Shown here piece after piece: positions 51,704-60,032 of a DNA stretch of 64,000 nucleotides. The DNA is from Bacteroides sp. (GTDB lineage Bacteria; Bacteroidota; Bacteroidia; Bacteroidales; Muribaculaceae), in assembly GCA_014802325.1 (NCBI GenBank), contig JAAVCK010000014.1:1-64000 (forward strand), in the 5' to 3' direction. Position numbers and translations under genes: made by a program. The notes beneath the pieces were generated by a model. That model did no database searches, was not told the DNA's origin, and saw only the letters and a program-made list of their open reading frames with translations. Numbering within the stretch: position 1 is the stretch's first letter; every line of letters begins with the position of its first letter.

Positions 51704-53089
51704 ATGAAAATCAGAAATTTATCACTTGTCCTTGCAGCTGCGTTGAGCCTCTCTGTGCTCAACGGCTGCGGGATCTATAAGAAATATGACGTCGACGATG
51801 TCGATTCGCAGCTCGTGCGTCAGTATGCCGCCGCACTTGAGGAGCAGACCGATTCTCTCGCTTTCGGCAATCTCGGATGGCAGCAGGTGTTTACCGACCC
51901 CGTGCTCGTCGACCTCATCAACGGCGCTTTGGAAAATAACAAGGACCTCGCCAACGCCAAACTCAACGTCGACATTGCCCACGCTCAGATGCAAGGCGCT
52001 CGCCTGAGCTACCTTCCCTCCGTGGCCTTAGCTCCCAACGGCGCCGGCGCTTCATACGCCAATAGCGCTCTCTCGTGGAGCTATCAGATACCTCTGGCTG
52101 TGAGCTGGGAGGTCGACATATTCGGCAAGATTCTCAATACCAAGCGCGGTGCCGAGGCAAGCTATCAGATGGCAAAAGCCTATGAGCATGCCGTACGCTC
52201 GCAGATCATCGCCGGTGTGGCCAACTGCTACTACTCGCTGTCGGCTCTCAACACTCAGCTCGAAATCTCGCGCTCCACTGCCGAACTATGGCGTCAGAGC
52301 GTGCAGGTGATGCGTGATTTGAAGGAGGCCGGACGTCTCAACGAGAGTGCCGTTGTACAGAGCAATGCCCAGTACTACAGCATCCTCGCCTCTATCACTG
52401 ATCTTGAGGCTTCAGTGCATCAGCTCAACAATTCCCTCTCGCTGCTCATGAATGTCATGCCGCAGAAGTGGGATATTCCCTCAGGCGCTTCGCTCTCTGC
52501 TCCCGTGGAGTACTCCAAGACCATACCCATGACCGCTCTCGCAGCCCGTCCTGACGTGCAGGCCGCCGAAATGAGCTTCGCCGTGGCTTACTACTCCACC
52601 GCTTCAGCCCGCGCTGCTTTCTATCCCGGTGTGTCGATCACTGCCAACGGCGGTTTCACCAACCTCCTCGGCTCTATGATAGTCAACCCCGGCGACTGGT
52701 TCCTTCAGCTCGCAGGCAGCCTCACCGCGCCGCTCTTCGCCCGCGGTCAGAATATTGCACGCCTCAAGGCTGCCAAGGCTTCGCAGCAGCAGGCGCTCAA
52801 TAATTTCGAGTACTCCATCATGAGCGCTGCCGCCGAGGTGTCAAATGCCATGACCGTCTACGAAGAAGCTGTCGACAAGCAGAAGTATCTCGCCGTGCAG
52901 GTCGAGGAACTTACCAAGTCGGTCGACTACACTTCCGAGCTCCTTCTCTACGGAGGCACCACCACCTACCTTGAAGTCCTCACTGCGCAGCAGGGGCTCC
53001 TCCAGGCTCAGCTCGGCATGGTCAACTCCAATCTCACCGCTTCGCAGGCCATCATCAACCTCTATCAGGCTCTGGGCGGCGGACGATAA
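51704..53089 (+). CDS. RND efflux outer-membrane channel lipoprotein (OprM/TolC family)
   Basis: The outer-membrane exit duct of the pump has 461 residues with lipobox LNGC (Cys22). Features of NodT/OprM proteins are WQQVFTDPVLVDLINGALEN, the internal repeat of two OEP halves, AARPDVQAAEMSFAVAYYST and the C-terminal LLLYGGTTTYLEVLTAQQGL. It starts 24 bases after the pump gene, and the lpxA homologue follows 33 bases later with no terminator between. Confidence 0.94.
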   Translation: MKIRNLSLVLAAALSLSVLNGCGIYKKYDVDDVDSQLVRQYAAALEEQTDSLAFGNLGWQQVFTDPVLVDLINGALENNKDLANAKLNVDIAHAQMQGARLSYLPSVALAPNGAGASYANSALSWSYQIPLAVSWEVDIFGKILNTKRGAEASYQMAKAYEHAVRSQIIAGVANCYYSLSALNTQLEISRSTAELWRQSVQVMRDLKEAGRLNESAVVQSNAQYYSILASITDLEASVHQLNNSLSLLMNVMPQKWDIPSGASLSAPVEYSKTIPMTALAARPDVQAAEMSFAVAYYSTASARAAFYPGVSITANGGFTNLLGSMIVNPGDWFLQLAGSLTAPLFARGQNIARLKAAKASQQQALNNFEYSIMSAAAEVSNAMTVYEEAVDKQKYLAVQVEELTKSVDYTSELLLYGGTTTYLEVLTAQQGLLQAQLGMVNSNLTASQAIINLYQALGGGR

Positions 53090-53122
53090 TTCTTTTTTCA
53101 GAAATCTAAAATCCCTACTATC

Positions 53123-53908
53123 ATGATAAGCGACAAAGCCTACATCGACCCCTCGGCCAAAATAGGCAAGAACGTAACCATCCACCCCTTTGCCTTCATC
53201 GACAAAGACGTGGAGATAGGCGATAACTGCAACATCCGCCCCTTCGCAAGCATCGTGCGCGGCACGCGCATGGGCGAGGGTTGTCAGGTGTTTCAGGGTG
53301 CCATTGTCGGCGCCGATCCGCAGGACTTCCGCTGGAAAGGCGGCTTCACATATTGCTTCATAGGCAATAACGTCACCATTCGCGAAAACGTCATCATCAA
53401 CCGCGGCATCGCCTCCGAAGGGGGCACTCGCATCGGCGACGGATGTTTCCTTATGGCCAACTCCCACGTGGGTCACGATTCCCACCTCAAGGGCAACGAC
53501 GTGATTGGCAACGGTGTTTCCGTGGCCGGTGAAGTGGAGATGGGCGAAAATACCATCCTGTCGTCTGGCGCCATCGTTCACGAGCGCTGCCGCATCGGCG
53601 ACTGGGTAGTCGTTAAGGGTGGATGCCGCATCGGAAGCAACGTGCCTCCTTTCGTCATCATGGCCCACAATCCCACGGCATATTTCGGTGTCAACGCCAA
53701 AGTCATGGCCAAAAACGGCTTCTCTGAAGAGACCATCACCGAGATTGCCAAGGCATACCGCCACGTATATCAGACCGGCACCTCCGTATTCAATGCCCTT
53801 CGCCGCATCGAAGAAGACGTGCTTCCATCAGAGGAGCGCACCAACATCATGAAGTTTATAGCCGACTGCGACCTCAAGATTGCAGCCGTGTCTAAAGACC
53901 TTTCCTGA
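53123..53908 (+). CDS. lpxA: LpxA-like acyl-ACP--UDP-N-acetylglucosamine O-acyltransferase
   Basis: The 261-residue protein has a left-handed beta-helix made of hexapeptide repeats (residues about 5-185) and a helical C-terminal domain. LpxA adds the 3-O acyl chain to UDP-GlcNAc at the start of lipid A synthesis. The catalytic-base region matches as LMANSHVGHDSHLKGN (histidine conserved), and NNVTIRENVIINRG aligns with the substrate-binding loop. The C-terminal stretch GVNAKVMAKNGFSEETITE lacks the usual LRRRG of LpxA, so this may be a second, diverged copy. The normal lpxC-fabZ neighbourhood is absent, and it sits last in an efflux operon. Confidence 0.85.
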   Translation: MISDKAYIDPSAKIGKNVTIHPFAFIDKDVEIGDNCNIRPFASIVRGTRMGEGCQVFQGAIVGADPQDFRWKGGFTYCFIGNNVTIRENVIINRGIASEGGTRIGDGCFLMANSHVGHDSHLKGNDVIGNGVSVAGEVEMGENTILSSGAIVHERCRIGDWVVVKGGCRIGSNVPPFVIMAHNPTAYFGVNAKVMAKNGFSEETITEIAKAYRHVYQTGTSVFNALRRIEEDVLPSEERTNIMKFIADCDLKIAAVSKDLS

Positions 53909-53944
53909 TAAAACTCCGCACACAAGCGACACTTGATTTTCCTT

Positions 53945-53976
53945 ATCGCGTTTCCGCCCCGGAAGCGCGATTTTTT
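53945..53976 (+). terminator. Terminator of the efflux-lpxA operon
   Basis: ATCGCGTTTCC pairs with GGAAGCGCGAT (one G-U) with loop GCCCC, followed by six T. It lies 36 bases after the lpxA stop. Confidence 0.88.
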
Positions 53977-54024
53977 CATGTATCCCGCGTCATGAATACG
54001 TAATGAAAATATGTACACCACACC

Positions 54025-54115
54025 TGTAGTGACGCACACTGAGGTGCGTCCGGCGGAGCAAAACCGAGCGCCCACGGTTGCGAGTCAAAAAAGAGCCACG
54101 GAGTGGCTGTCACAA
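54025..54115. repeat. Modular intergenic repeat island
   Basis: The island contains GTAGTGACGCACACTGAGGTG, GAGCGCCCACGGTTGCGAGT and AGAGCCACGGAGTGGCTGTC, modules shared with 46.3, 34.6 and 62.5 kb. No gene is visible. Confidence 0.65.
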
Positions 54116-54120
54116 TGTAA

Positions 54121-54415
54121 GGGGATGTGTCAAAATAGACTTTTTTCAAAAAGGAACAAGCGTCCGGCGGACGCTGATTTACGCGTAACCCGGGTCGCCG
54201 AAGCTCAGCGTAGGCGCCCCGGGGTTAAATGCCGAAACCAAAAAGGCATCCGATAGGTCACCGAATGAAAAGCAAATCAATAAGTTATATAATCGGCGTC
54301 CTGACGGACGCCAAGGTTTTCAGGCCAATAGCCGGCGACGCCTCCACATAGCTACGGGGCGCCGGTTACGAATAACTCAATGCCCTGCGGGCATTCTTTT
54401 TTCGACACAGCCTCC
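54121..54415. mobile_element. Candidate MITE-like element, about 295 bp
   Basis: The left end GGGGATGTGTCAAAATAGAC and the complement of the right end, GGAGGCTGTGTCGAAAAAAG, are related inverted termini of the kind seen on Bacteroidota IS elements. There is no transposase inside. Internal palindromes are present, such as AGCGTCCGGCGGACGCT (about 54159-54175). The right end abuts the first base of the duplicated tyrS segment. The call is tentative. Confidence 0.45.
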
Positions 54416-54454
54416 TACATGAGCGAGGCTTGATTCAACGAAATACCATATGAT

Positions 54455-54494
54455 TAGCCCGGGCTACCGACGAAAAAATCGGTGGCCCGGGCTA
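54455..54494 (-). terminator. Duplicated tyrS terminator (left copy)
   Basis: TAGCCCGGGCTACCGA pairs with TCGGTGGCCCGGGCTA (one G-U) with a loop of CGAAAAAA. It is the same hairpin as 56207-56246. In this copy it has no intact gene upstream. Confidence 0.75.
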
Positions 54495-54511
54495 AAATAT
54501 CTGATGTCAGA

Positions 54512-54741
54512 TTACACTGCGGTGATCAGATAGTAATTTTTCTTGCCGCGCTGCACGAGGATATATTTATCGTTGAGCAGCATGGCCGTTGACGATTCGG
54601 CATAGGGGTCGGTGACCTTCTCTTTATTGATCGACACACCGCCGCCCTGTACCATCTTGCGCATCTCGCCCTTCGAGGGGAACACGGCTGCATGCTCGGT
54701 CAGAAGATCGGCCAGTTTCACGCCCTCTTCCAGAGCCTTGC
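54512..54741 (-). pseudogene. tyrS': Truncated tyrS 3' fragment (S4 domain remnant)
   Basis: The minus-strand reading gives the last ~75 residues of Tyr[17 protein letters not shown] through [14 protein letters not shown]. It differs from the intact gene in one residue (Ile for Leu near the end). The other two base changes are silent. The fragment begins in mid-gene and a TAG stop lies in frame just upstream (near 54747), so no synthetase can be made. It is a copy left by the duplication and insertion event, not a separate gene. An internal ATG could give a 69-residue S4 peptide, but nothing supports expression. Confidence 0.9.
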
Positions 54742-54891
54742 TAGTTTTCTATTTTGAGTCACGATAATGGTTATTCACTTAAAATGGACTTTTTACCCTT
54801 TGTACAGACGTTGTTTTAACATAATATTAATTTCAATTCGTATGCTATTTTGTGGAATACGTTATAATTATTAAAATTTTTATCAATTTTA

Positions 54892-54923
54892 TTTGTAATT
54901 ATATAATTTTTAAATTAAATTTG
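54892..54923 (+). promoter_or_regulatory. Promoter of the cassette lipoprotein gene
   Basis: A -33 TTTG (54892-54895) and -7 TAAATTTG (54916-54923) with 20 bases between them lie in very AT-rich DNA (9 G/C in the 60 bases 54841-54900). The leader before ATG 54955 is about 25 bases. The gene it serves now carries an amber stop. Confidence 0.78.
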
Positions 54924-54954
54924 CAGAAGTATTAACTGCTAAATAACTGTAATT

Positions 54955-55722
54955 ATGAAAAACCTTTATTTTTGTATCGTTTTTACAATGCTTATTTTTT
55001 CTTCTTGTTCCAAAGACGATTTATCTTTAGTTGATTCGTTAGATTCTGCTAGAGAATTGTACGAAGAATTAAGTAATTTTACTCCGGGTTCAATATTAAC
55101 AACAGAGCCTACTAGTCGAGCTTTAGATATTAACAACCGGAATTTTATAGCATTCTCACAAGAAGAAATAGAATACCTTTCTTCCCTGGACCAGAAGAAC
55201 TTTGTATTAGAACGAGAAACTTTATTTATAAATTCAAATTTTAAAGAAGAATACGTATAGGCATATTTAGATTCAATTTCCGTAGTGAACAGACTTAGTA
55301 TAGGTATCACTTTGGGAGGACCCAAAGAGGTAGAGAAATTGGAATCGTTTATGGTAAGTTATATGGATAGTGATGGGGGTTGGGAAAATGTTGAACCTTA
55401 TCTTCTTGGTATTAGATCTAAAAAAGCGCAGCAAGTATATGTTAAGATAGCAGTATATATAGATAAGTCCGCCAAGCCAATAATCAGTGAGTTATTTAAT
55501 AGAGAAGTATTAGGTGATGTTAGTGAAGATAGAGGTCTGTGCGAGATGGCTGCAATGGCTCGATTAGCATCTTTGGGTATAGATATGAAAGTTAGTGAAA
55601 TGGTTGACGCAATGACTGGCGGCGGAGGCGGTGCGCTAGAAGGACTAGAATTGATAGCTGGAGCTGCTTCTTTGCTGCATATATGGCTTGATTATGAAAT
55701 ATGTAAAGGAAGATGGCATTAA
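54955..55722 (+). pseudogene. Lipoprotein gene interrupted by an in-frame TAG
   Basis: Two open segments, 54955-55260 and 55285-55722, lie in the same frame, separated only by TAG at 55258-55260. Without it the gene would encode 254 residues. The first part has a lipoprotein signal (FSSC, Cys18) and an acidic linker. The second ends with a run of five glycines, then a hydrophobic helix and basic tail (GALEGLELIAGAASLLHIW, EICKGRWH). The organism uses TAG as a normal stop (for instance trmH at 13830), so this is a disruption, not recoding. I do not recognise the family. A toxin or bacteriocin-like role is speculation from the small membrane partner 13 bases downstream. Confidence 0.75.
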
Positions 55723-55735
55723 TAAATTTTTAATT

Positions 55736-56014
55736 ATGGAAAATTCAAATTTAACTATTCCCAAATGGGTTAAATGGCTACTTGCCCCGATAGTGGGAGC
55801 GATGGTGTATTGTGGAATTATACACTCCATGCCCGGCTACATACTGATTTTTATGCTCGCGTGGTTTGTAATATATGCATGCGTGGCGAGCTACTATTTA
55901 TATAAAAATCACCAGACCAAAGCTATCATCGGCCTTTGGATAGTACTGATTGTATTCGTTGGCACATTCATTTTCAATGCCTACGGCGTAAATAAGCTAT
56001 TGGGTGTCGAATAA
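55736..56014 (+). CDS. Small three-TM membrane protein, possible immunity protein
   Basis: This 92-residue protein starts at ATG 55736, 13 bases after the interrupted lipoprotein gene; a longer frame from 55688 overlaps that gene and is less likely. Three hydrophobic helices are visible at about 11-31, 33-54 and 62-82 (VKWLLAPIVGAMVYCGIIHS, YILIFMLAWFVIYACVASYY, AIIGLWIVLIVFVGTFIFNA). I do not recognise a family. The arrangement, a small secreted or lipidated protein followed by a small polytopic membrane protein, resembles toxin-immunity pairs, but this is inference only. The frame is intact. Confidence 0.7.
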   Translation: MENSNLTIPKWVKWLLAPIVGAMVYCGIIHSMPGYILIFMLAWFVIYACVASYYLYKNHQTKAIIGLWIVLIVFVGTFIFNAYGVNKLLGVE

Positions 56015-56034
56015 CGAAAATTTTTGTACCACCA

Positions 56035-56165
56035 CTGTATGGACGCACACTGGGGTGCGTCCGGCCTCGTAATCGGCTTGCCGCTTCGCTACGCGAAGAA
56101 TGGCGCATGTCCGCGGCTGCGAAAAATTACCCTTTTGCTCTGCCGGGCGCTCCTTCGGAAGCGCC
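56035..56165. repeat. Modular intergenic repeat island inside the cassette
   Basis: The island contains GTATGGACGCACACTGGGGT, CGGCTTGCCGCTTCGCTACG (56074, same 20-mer as 4144) and GCGCTCCTTCGGAAGCGCC, a hairpin. This shows that host-type repeats lie within the inserted unit. Confidence 0.75.
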
Positions 56166-56493
56166 CCTACATGAGCGAGGCTTGATTCAACGAAATACCA
56201 TATGATTAGCCCGGGCTACCGACGAAAAAATCGGTGGCCCGGGCTAAAATATCTGATGTCAGATTACACTGCGGTGAGCAGATAGTAATTTTTCTTGCCG
56301 CGCTGCACGAGGATATATTTATCGTTGAGCAGCATGGCCGTTGACGATTCGGCGTAGGGGTCGGTGACCTTCTCTTTATTGATCGACACACCGCCGCCCT
56401 GCACCATCTTGCGCATCTCGCCCTTCGAGGGGAACACGGCTGCATGCTCGGTCAGAAGATCGGCCAGTTTCACGCCCTCTTCCAGAGCCTTGC
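56166..56493. repeat. Right copy of 328-bp direct repeat (native tyrS 3' end)
   Basis: This matches 54414-54741 with three differences. This copy is continuous with the complete tyrS gene. The spacing between copies is 1752 bases from start to start, so the unit is one repeat plus a 1424-bp cassette. Confidence 0.92.
56207..56246 (-). terminator. tyrS terminator
   Basis: A 16-bp stem TAGCCCGGGCTACCGA/TCGGTGGCCCGGGCTA (one G-U) with an A-rich loop lies 17 bases past the tyrS stop on the minus strand. Confidence 0.78.
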
Positions 56494-57556
56494 GGGGAAT
56501 CTCAAAGCGGGGCACACCGTCCATCACCTGAAGAAGAGTCTCTTCGTCGATGCGGTGGAGAATCTCGCCGGCCTTGTTGGAAAACAGGATTTGCGATGCC
56601 TCCACAGCGGCCTCGTAATCCTCGCGCGAGTGAACGAGCACTGTGATTTCCTCGGCCAGACGGCGCTGAAGGGCGCGGCTGCCGGGATCGGCTTCCTGCT
56701 GACGGGCCAGCTCGTCGATCTCCTCGCGGCTGAGCGTGGTGAAGATCTTGATGTATTTCAGCGCGTCGTCGTCGCTCACATTTAGCCAGAACTGATAGAA
56801 CTTGTAGGGCGACGTATAGCGCGGGTCAAGCCATACATTGCCGCTCTCCGTCTTGCCGAACTTACCGCCGTCGGCCTTGGTGATGAGCGGGCAGGTCAGA
56901 GCATAAGCCTCACCTCCGGCAGTGCGGCGTATAAGCTCGGTGCCGGTGGTGATGTTGCCCCACTGATCCGAGCCGCCCAGTTGCAGACGGCAGTTTTTCT
57001 CCTTGTATAGATGCAGGAAGTCATAGCCCTGGCAGAGCTGGTAGCTGAACTCGGTGAACGACATACCCTCGCGCGACTCGCCCGAGAGACGCTTCTTTAC
57101 CGAATCCTTGGCCATCATGTAGTTCACGGTGATGTGCTTGCCGATATCGCGGATGAAGTCGAGAAATGTGAAGTTTTTCATCCAGTCATAGTTGTTGACC
57201 ATCTCGGCAGCGTTGGGCGCATCGCTTTCAAAGTCGAGAAACTTCGAGAGCTGCTTCTTGATGGCCTCCTGATTGTGGCGCAGCGTCTCCTCGTCGAGCA
57301 GCTTGCGCTCCTGGCTCTTCATCGAGGGGTCGCCTATCATACCGGTGGCGCCGCCTATGAGTGCCAGCGGCTTGTGGCCGGCGCGCTGGAAGTGGCGGAG
57401 CATCATCACACCCACCAGGTGGCCTATGTGCAGTGAGTCGGCCGTAGGGTCGATGCCCAGATAGGCCGTGGTCATTTCTTTTTTGAGTTGTTCTTCAGTG
57501 CCGGGCATCATCTGGTGGATCATGCCGCGCCACGTGAGTTCTTCAATAAAGTCCAT
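56264..57556 (-). CDS. tyrS: Tyrosyl-tRNA synthetase
   Basis: This class I synthetase charges tRNA-Tyr. It has 430 residues, full length for the bacterial enzyme. The HIGH signature is in [13 protein letters not shown] (about residues 40-52). The KMSKS counterpart is KFGKTESGN, and [12 protein letters not shown] binds tyrosine and ATP. The C-terminal S4 RNA-binding domain lies at about 365-425. It is the last gene of a likely aminotransferase-GH43-tyrS operon, 33 bases after the GH43 gene. Its 3' end has been duplicated 1.75 kb downstream, but the gene itself is intact. Confidence 0.97.
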   Translation of the reverse strand: MDFIEELTWRGMIHQMMPGTEEQLKKEMTTAYLGIDPTADSLHIGHLVGVMMLRHFQRAGHKPLALIGGATGMIGDPSMKSQERKLLDEETLRHNQEAIKKQLSKFLDFESDAPNAAEMVNNYDWMKNFTFLDFIRDIGKHITVNYMMAKDSVKKRLSGESREGMSFTEFSYQLCQGYDFLHLYKEKNCRLQLGGSDQWGNITTGTELIRRTAGGEAYALTCPLITKADGGKFGKTESGNVWLDPRYTSPYKFYQFWLNVSDDDALKYIKIFTTLSREEIDELARQQEADPGSRALQRRLAEEITVLVHSREDYEAAVEASQILFSNKAGEILHRIDEETLLQVMDGVPRFEIPRKALEEGVKLADLLTEHAAVFPSKGEMRKMVQGGGVSINKEKVTDPYAESSTAMLLNDKYILVQRGKKNYYLLTAV

Positions 57557-57589
57557 AGTTATGAGTTGTAATGTTGTATTTTTGTTTGA

Positions 57590-58639
57590 TTATTTCTTCT
57601 TGCCGCCGTCTATGGTCACGATATTGCCGTCGGGCAGATGGGTGAGAGGAGTGACTTTCATGGAGCGGAGCGACGAGCGGCCGCCCGAGGGAGCACTGTC
57701 GTGGTAAAAGAGATACCACTTGCCGTCCACTTCCACCACCGACTGGTGGGTGGTCCATCCCGTCACGGGGGTGAGTATCGTGCCGCCGTACACAAACGGT
57801 CCGTAAGGACTGTCGGCCGTGGCATAGCATATCAGGTGCGACGAGCCGGTGGAGTAGGTGAGATAATACTTGTCGCCATAGCGGTGTATCCACGGTGCCT
57901 CGAAGTAGCGCCGGGGATCCGACTCAAGCATGCGGTTGCCCAGCGAGTCGGTTATCACTACGTGGCGGGGCTGCTCGGCCAGCTGCTTCATGTCGGGCGT
58001 GAGCTTAGCCACGCGAGGCCCGAAAGCGAGGTCGTCTTTGGCAGGGCGGGGCGCCATCTCGCGCAATATATTGTTGTCGTCATAGCGCTGATTCTGGCCA
58101 CCGTTCAGACCGCCGAAATACAGATAATAGTCATCGCCGTCGCGATACACGGCCGGGTCGATACTGTAGCTGCCGCGTATCGGGTCGGGCTCGGCCTTAA
58201 ACGGTCCGGCAGGCGAGTCGGCCGTGGCCACGCCTATGCGGAAAAGGCCGTTATAGTCCTTAGCCGAGAAATATAGATAATACTTGCCGTCCTTCTCGGC
58301 CACATCCGTGGCCCACATCTGCCGCGCCACCCAGGGCACATCGTCGATCGACAGTATAGCGCCGTGGTCGGTCACCTCGGCTGTCATAGGGTCGCCCGTG
58401 AGCGAAAATGCGTGATAGTCGCGCATGTCGTAGTGCGCGCCGTCTGAAGCGTCGGTCACCGGCGAGTCCCAGTCGTGTGAAGTGTAGATATACACCTTGC
58501 CGTCAAACACGTGCGCGGCCGGATCGGCCATATAGTCGGCCGGCCATAGATAGCGTGACTCCTGCACTGCGGGCTCTGCGGCCGACGCCGCAGCAGCTAT
58601 GAGCGCCACCGACGGGAGAAGAGCGTTTAATAATTTCAT
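57590..58639 (-). CDS. Exported GH43-family glycoside hydrolase
   Basis: The 349-residue protein has a signal peptide of about 20 residues. The five-bladed propeller signature of GH43 is visible: YMADPAAHVFDGKVYIYTSHD (catalytic Asp region), QMWATDVAEKDGKYYLYFSA, SIDPAVYRDGDDYYLYFGG (pKa-modulating Asp) and YFEAPWIHRYGDKYYLTYS (Glu acid). Members act on arabinans, xylans or galactans; the subfamily cannot be told by eye. It lies between an aminotransferase gene and tyrS, an odd place for a glycan enzyme, and has no SusCD next to it. Confidence 0.92.
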   Translation of the reverse strand: MKLLNALLPSVALIAAAASAAEPAVQESRYLWPADYMADPAAHVFDGKVYIYTSHDWDSPVTDASDGAHYDMRDYHAFSLTGDPMTAEVTDHGAILSIDDVPWVARQMWATDVAEKDGKYYLYFSAKDYNGLFRIGVATADSPAGPFKAEPDPIRGSYSIDPAVYRDGDDYYLYFGGLNGGQNQRYDDNNILREMAPRPAKDDLAFGPRVAKLTPDMKQLAEQPRHVVITDSLGNRMLESDPRRYFEAPWIHRYGDKYYLTYSTGSSHLICYATADSPYGPFVYGGTILTPVTGWTTHQSVVEVDGKWYLFYHDSAPSGGRSSLRSMKVTPLTHLPDGNIVTIDGGKKK

Positions 58640-58667
58640 ATATATGAAGATCTTAAGGTGTATCTAC

Positions 58668-59867
58668 TTATTTCAGAGCTGCCACAGCTGCGCGTATGCG
58701 CGACATGGCGGTGCGGATATTGTCGTCGCTCGTGGCATACGACAGGCGCAGATAGCCCTGCATACCGAACGCGGCGCCGTCCACGGTGGCCACGTGAGCC
58801 TCTTCGAGCAGATACATGGCCAGCTCGCCCGAAGTGTGGATCACACTGCCGCGGGGAGTGGTGCGTCCCAGCAGACCGGTCACGCGGGGGAAGAGATAAA
58901 ATGCTCCCTGAGGCACATTCACCGTCCAGCCCTCGATCTGTCGGGCCAGTTCCACTATCAGGTCGCGGCGGCGGCGGAATGCCTCACACATCTCGCGCAC
59001 ACAATCCTGCGGGCCGTTGTAGGCAGCTTCGGCGGCCTTCTGGGCTATCGACGAGGCATTGCTTGAATACTGACCCTGGAGCTTCGACACGGCCTTGGCT
59101 ATGGGCAGCGGAGCGGCGCAGTAGCCTATGCGCCATCCGGTCATGGCATATGCCTTTGACACGCCGTTGACTATTATGGTGCGTCCGGCTATTTCGGGGA
59201 ATGAGCCGAGCGAGGTGAATCCGTCGGTGAAATTGATATGCTCATAGATTTCGTCGGCCAGCACCATCACCTGAGGATAGTCTTTCAGCACATCCACCAG
59301 TGCGCGCAGTTCGGCGGGGGAGTATACGCTGCCGGTGGGATTTGACGGCGAGCATAGCATCACCATCACGGTGCGCGGCGTGATGGCAGCCCGCAGCTGC
59401 TCGGGTGTGATCTTGAAGTCGCGCGAGATGTTGGCCCTGATCTCCACGGGCACACCTTCGGCCAGTTTCACCATCTCCACATAGCTCACCCATGCAGGCA
59501 TCGGTATTATCACCTCGTCGCCGCGGTTGACGGTGGCGAGTATCACATTACACAGAGCCTGCTTCGCACCGTTGCCCACCACGATCTGCTCGGGGGCGAA
59601 TTGCAGGCCGTTTTCGTCGCGCAGCTTGCGGCAGATGGCCTCGCGCAGCGACATGAAGCCCGGCACCGGGGTGTAGAATGTAAAGTTGTCGTCGATCGCC
59701 TTCTTGGCTGCATGCTTGATATGATGCGGCGTGGGGAAGTCAGGTTCTCCCACCGACATATTGATCACATCTACGCCGGCGGCACGGAGTTCATTGCTTT
59801 TTTGCGACATGGCAAGTGTGGCCGATACGGCCAGCGACTTGACGCGGTCAGATATATGAGTATTCAT
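58668..59867 (-). CDS. Pyridoxal-phosphate aminotransferase (aspartate aminotransferase type)
   Basis: This class I/II aminotransferase has 399 residues. Motifs are NMSVGEPDFPTPHHIK, VGNGAKQALCNVIL (phosphate-binding), LCSPSNPTGSVYS, and the PLP lysine in VNGVSKAYAMTGWRIGYC. The C-terminal domain has GAFYLFPRV with the substrate-carboxylate arginine in LRLSYATSDD. Likely reaction: aspartate plus 2-oxoglutarate to oxaloacetate plus glutamate. The gene starts an apparent three-gene transcript with GH43 and tyrS (gaps of 28 and 33 bases). Confidence 0.93.
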   Translation of the reverse strand: MNTHISDRVKSLAVSATLAMSQKSNELRAAGVDVINMSVGEPDFPTPHHIKHAAKKAIDDNFTFYTPVPGFMSLREAICRKLRDENGLQFAPEQIVVGNGAKQALCNVILATVNRGDEVIIPMPAWVSYVEMVKLAEGVPVEIRANISRDFKITPEQLRAAITPRTVMVMLCSPSNPTGSVYSPAELRALVDVLKDYPQVMVLADEIYEHINFTDGFTSLGSFPEIAGRTIIVNGVSKAYAMTGWRIGYCAAPLPIAKAVSKLQGQYSSNASSIAQKAAEAAYNGPQDCVREMCEAFRRRRDLIVELARQIEGWTVNVPQGAFYLFPRVTGLLGRTTPRGSVIHTSGELAMYLLEEAHVATVDGAAFGMQGYLRLSYATSDDNIRTAMSRIRAAVAALK

Positions 59868-59886
59868 CGGTAATAAAAATTTTCTA

Positions 59887-59894
59887 CAAAGATA
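59887..59894 (-). promoter_or_regulatory. -7 promoter element of the aminotransferase-GH43-tyrS operon
   Basis: The minus strand reads TATCTTTG, ending 19 bases before the start. No clear -33 box. No other promoter was found between the three genes. Confidence 0.55.
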
Positions 59895-59976
59895 GCAAGA
59901 ATTATTGAATATTCCGCGCGATTATTTCCACGCTAAAATTTGGACCGGCGTAGCACGTAATCTGACGAAAATTCAC

Positions 59977-59984
59977 TAAATTTG
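59977..59984 (+). promoter_or_regulatory. -7 promoter element of pheS operon
   Basis: TAAATTTG matches TAnnTTTG and lies 48 bases before pheS. The -33 box is unclear. Confidence 0.55.
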
Positions 59985-60032
59985 CAGTGTGTTACCCCGT
60001 CGGGGCTACGTTAATTTGCAATATTCATAGCT

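Larger units (their letters stand above)
54414..54741. repeat. Left copy of 328-bp direct repeat (tyrS 3' end)
   Basis: This copy is identical to 56166-56493 except for three base differences by eye. It includes the end of the tyrS coding region, its stop, and its terminator hairpin. The two copies have the same orientation and flank an AT-rich cassette. Identity stops sharply at 54741/56493. Confidence 0.92.

Noticed and set aside
55258..55260. TAG recoding (for example pyrrolysine or suppressor tRNA) in the cassette lipoprotein gene
   Set aside because: TAG ends several ordinary genes here (13830, 5733), and no suppressor tRNA or pyl gene is visible; a nonsense mutation is simpler.
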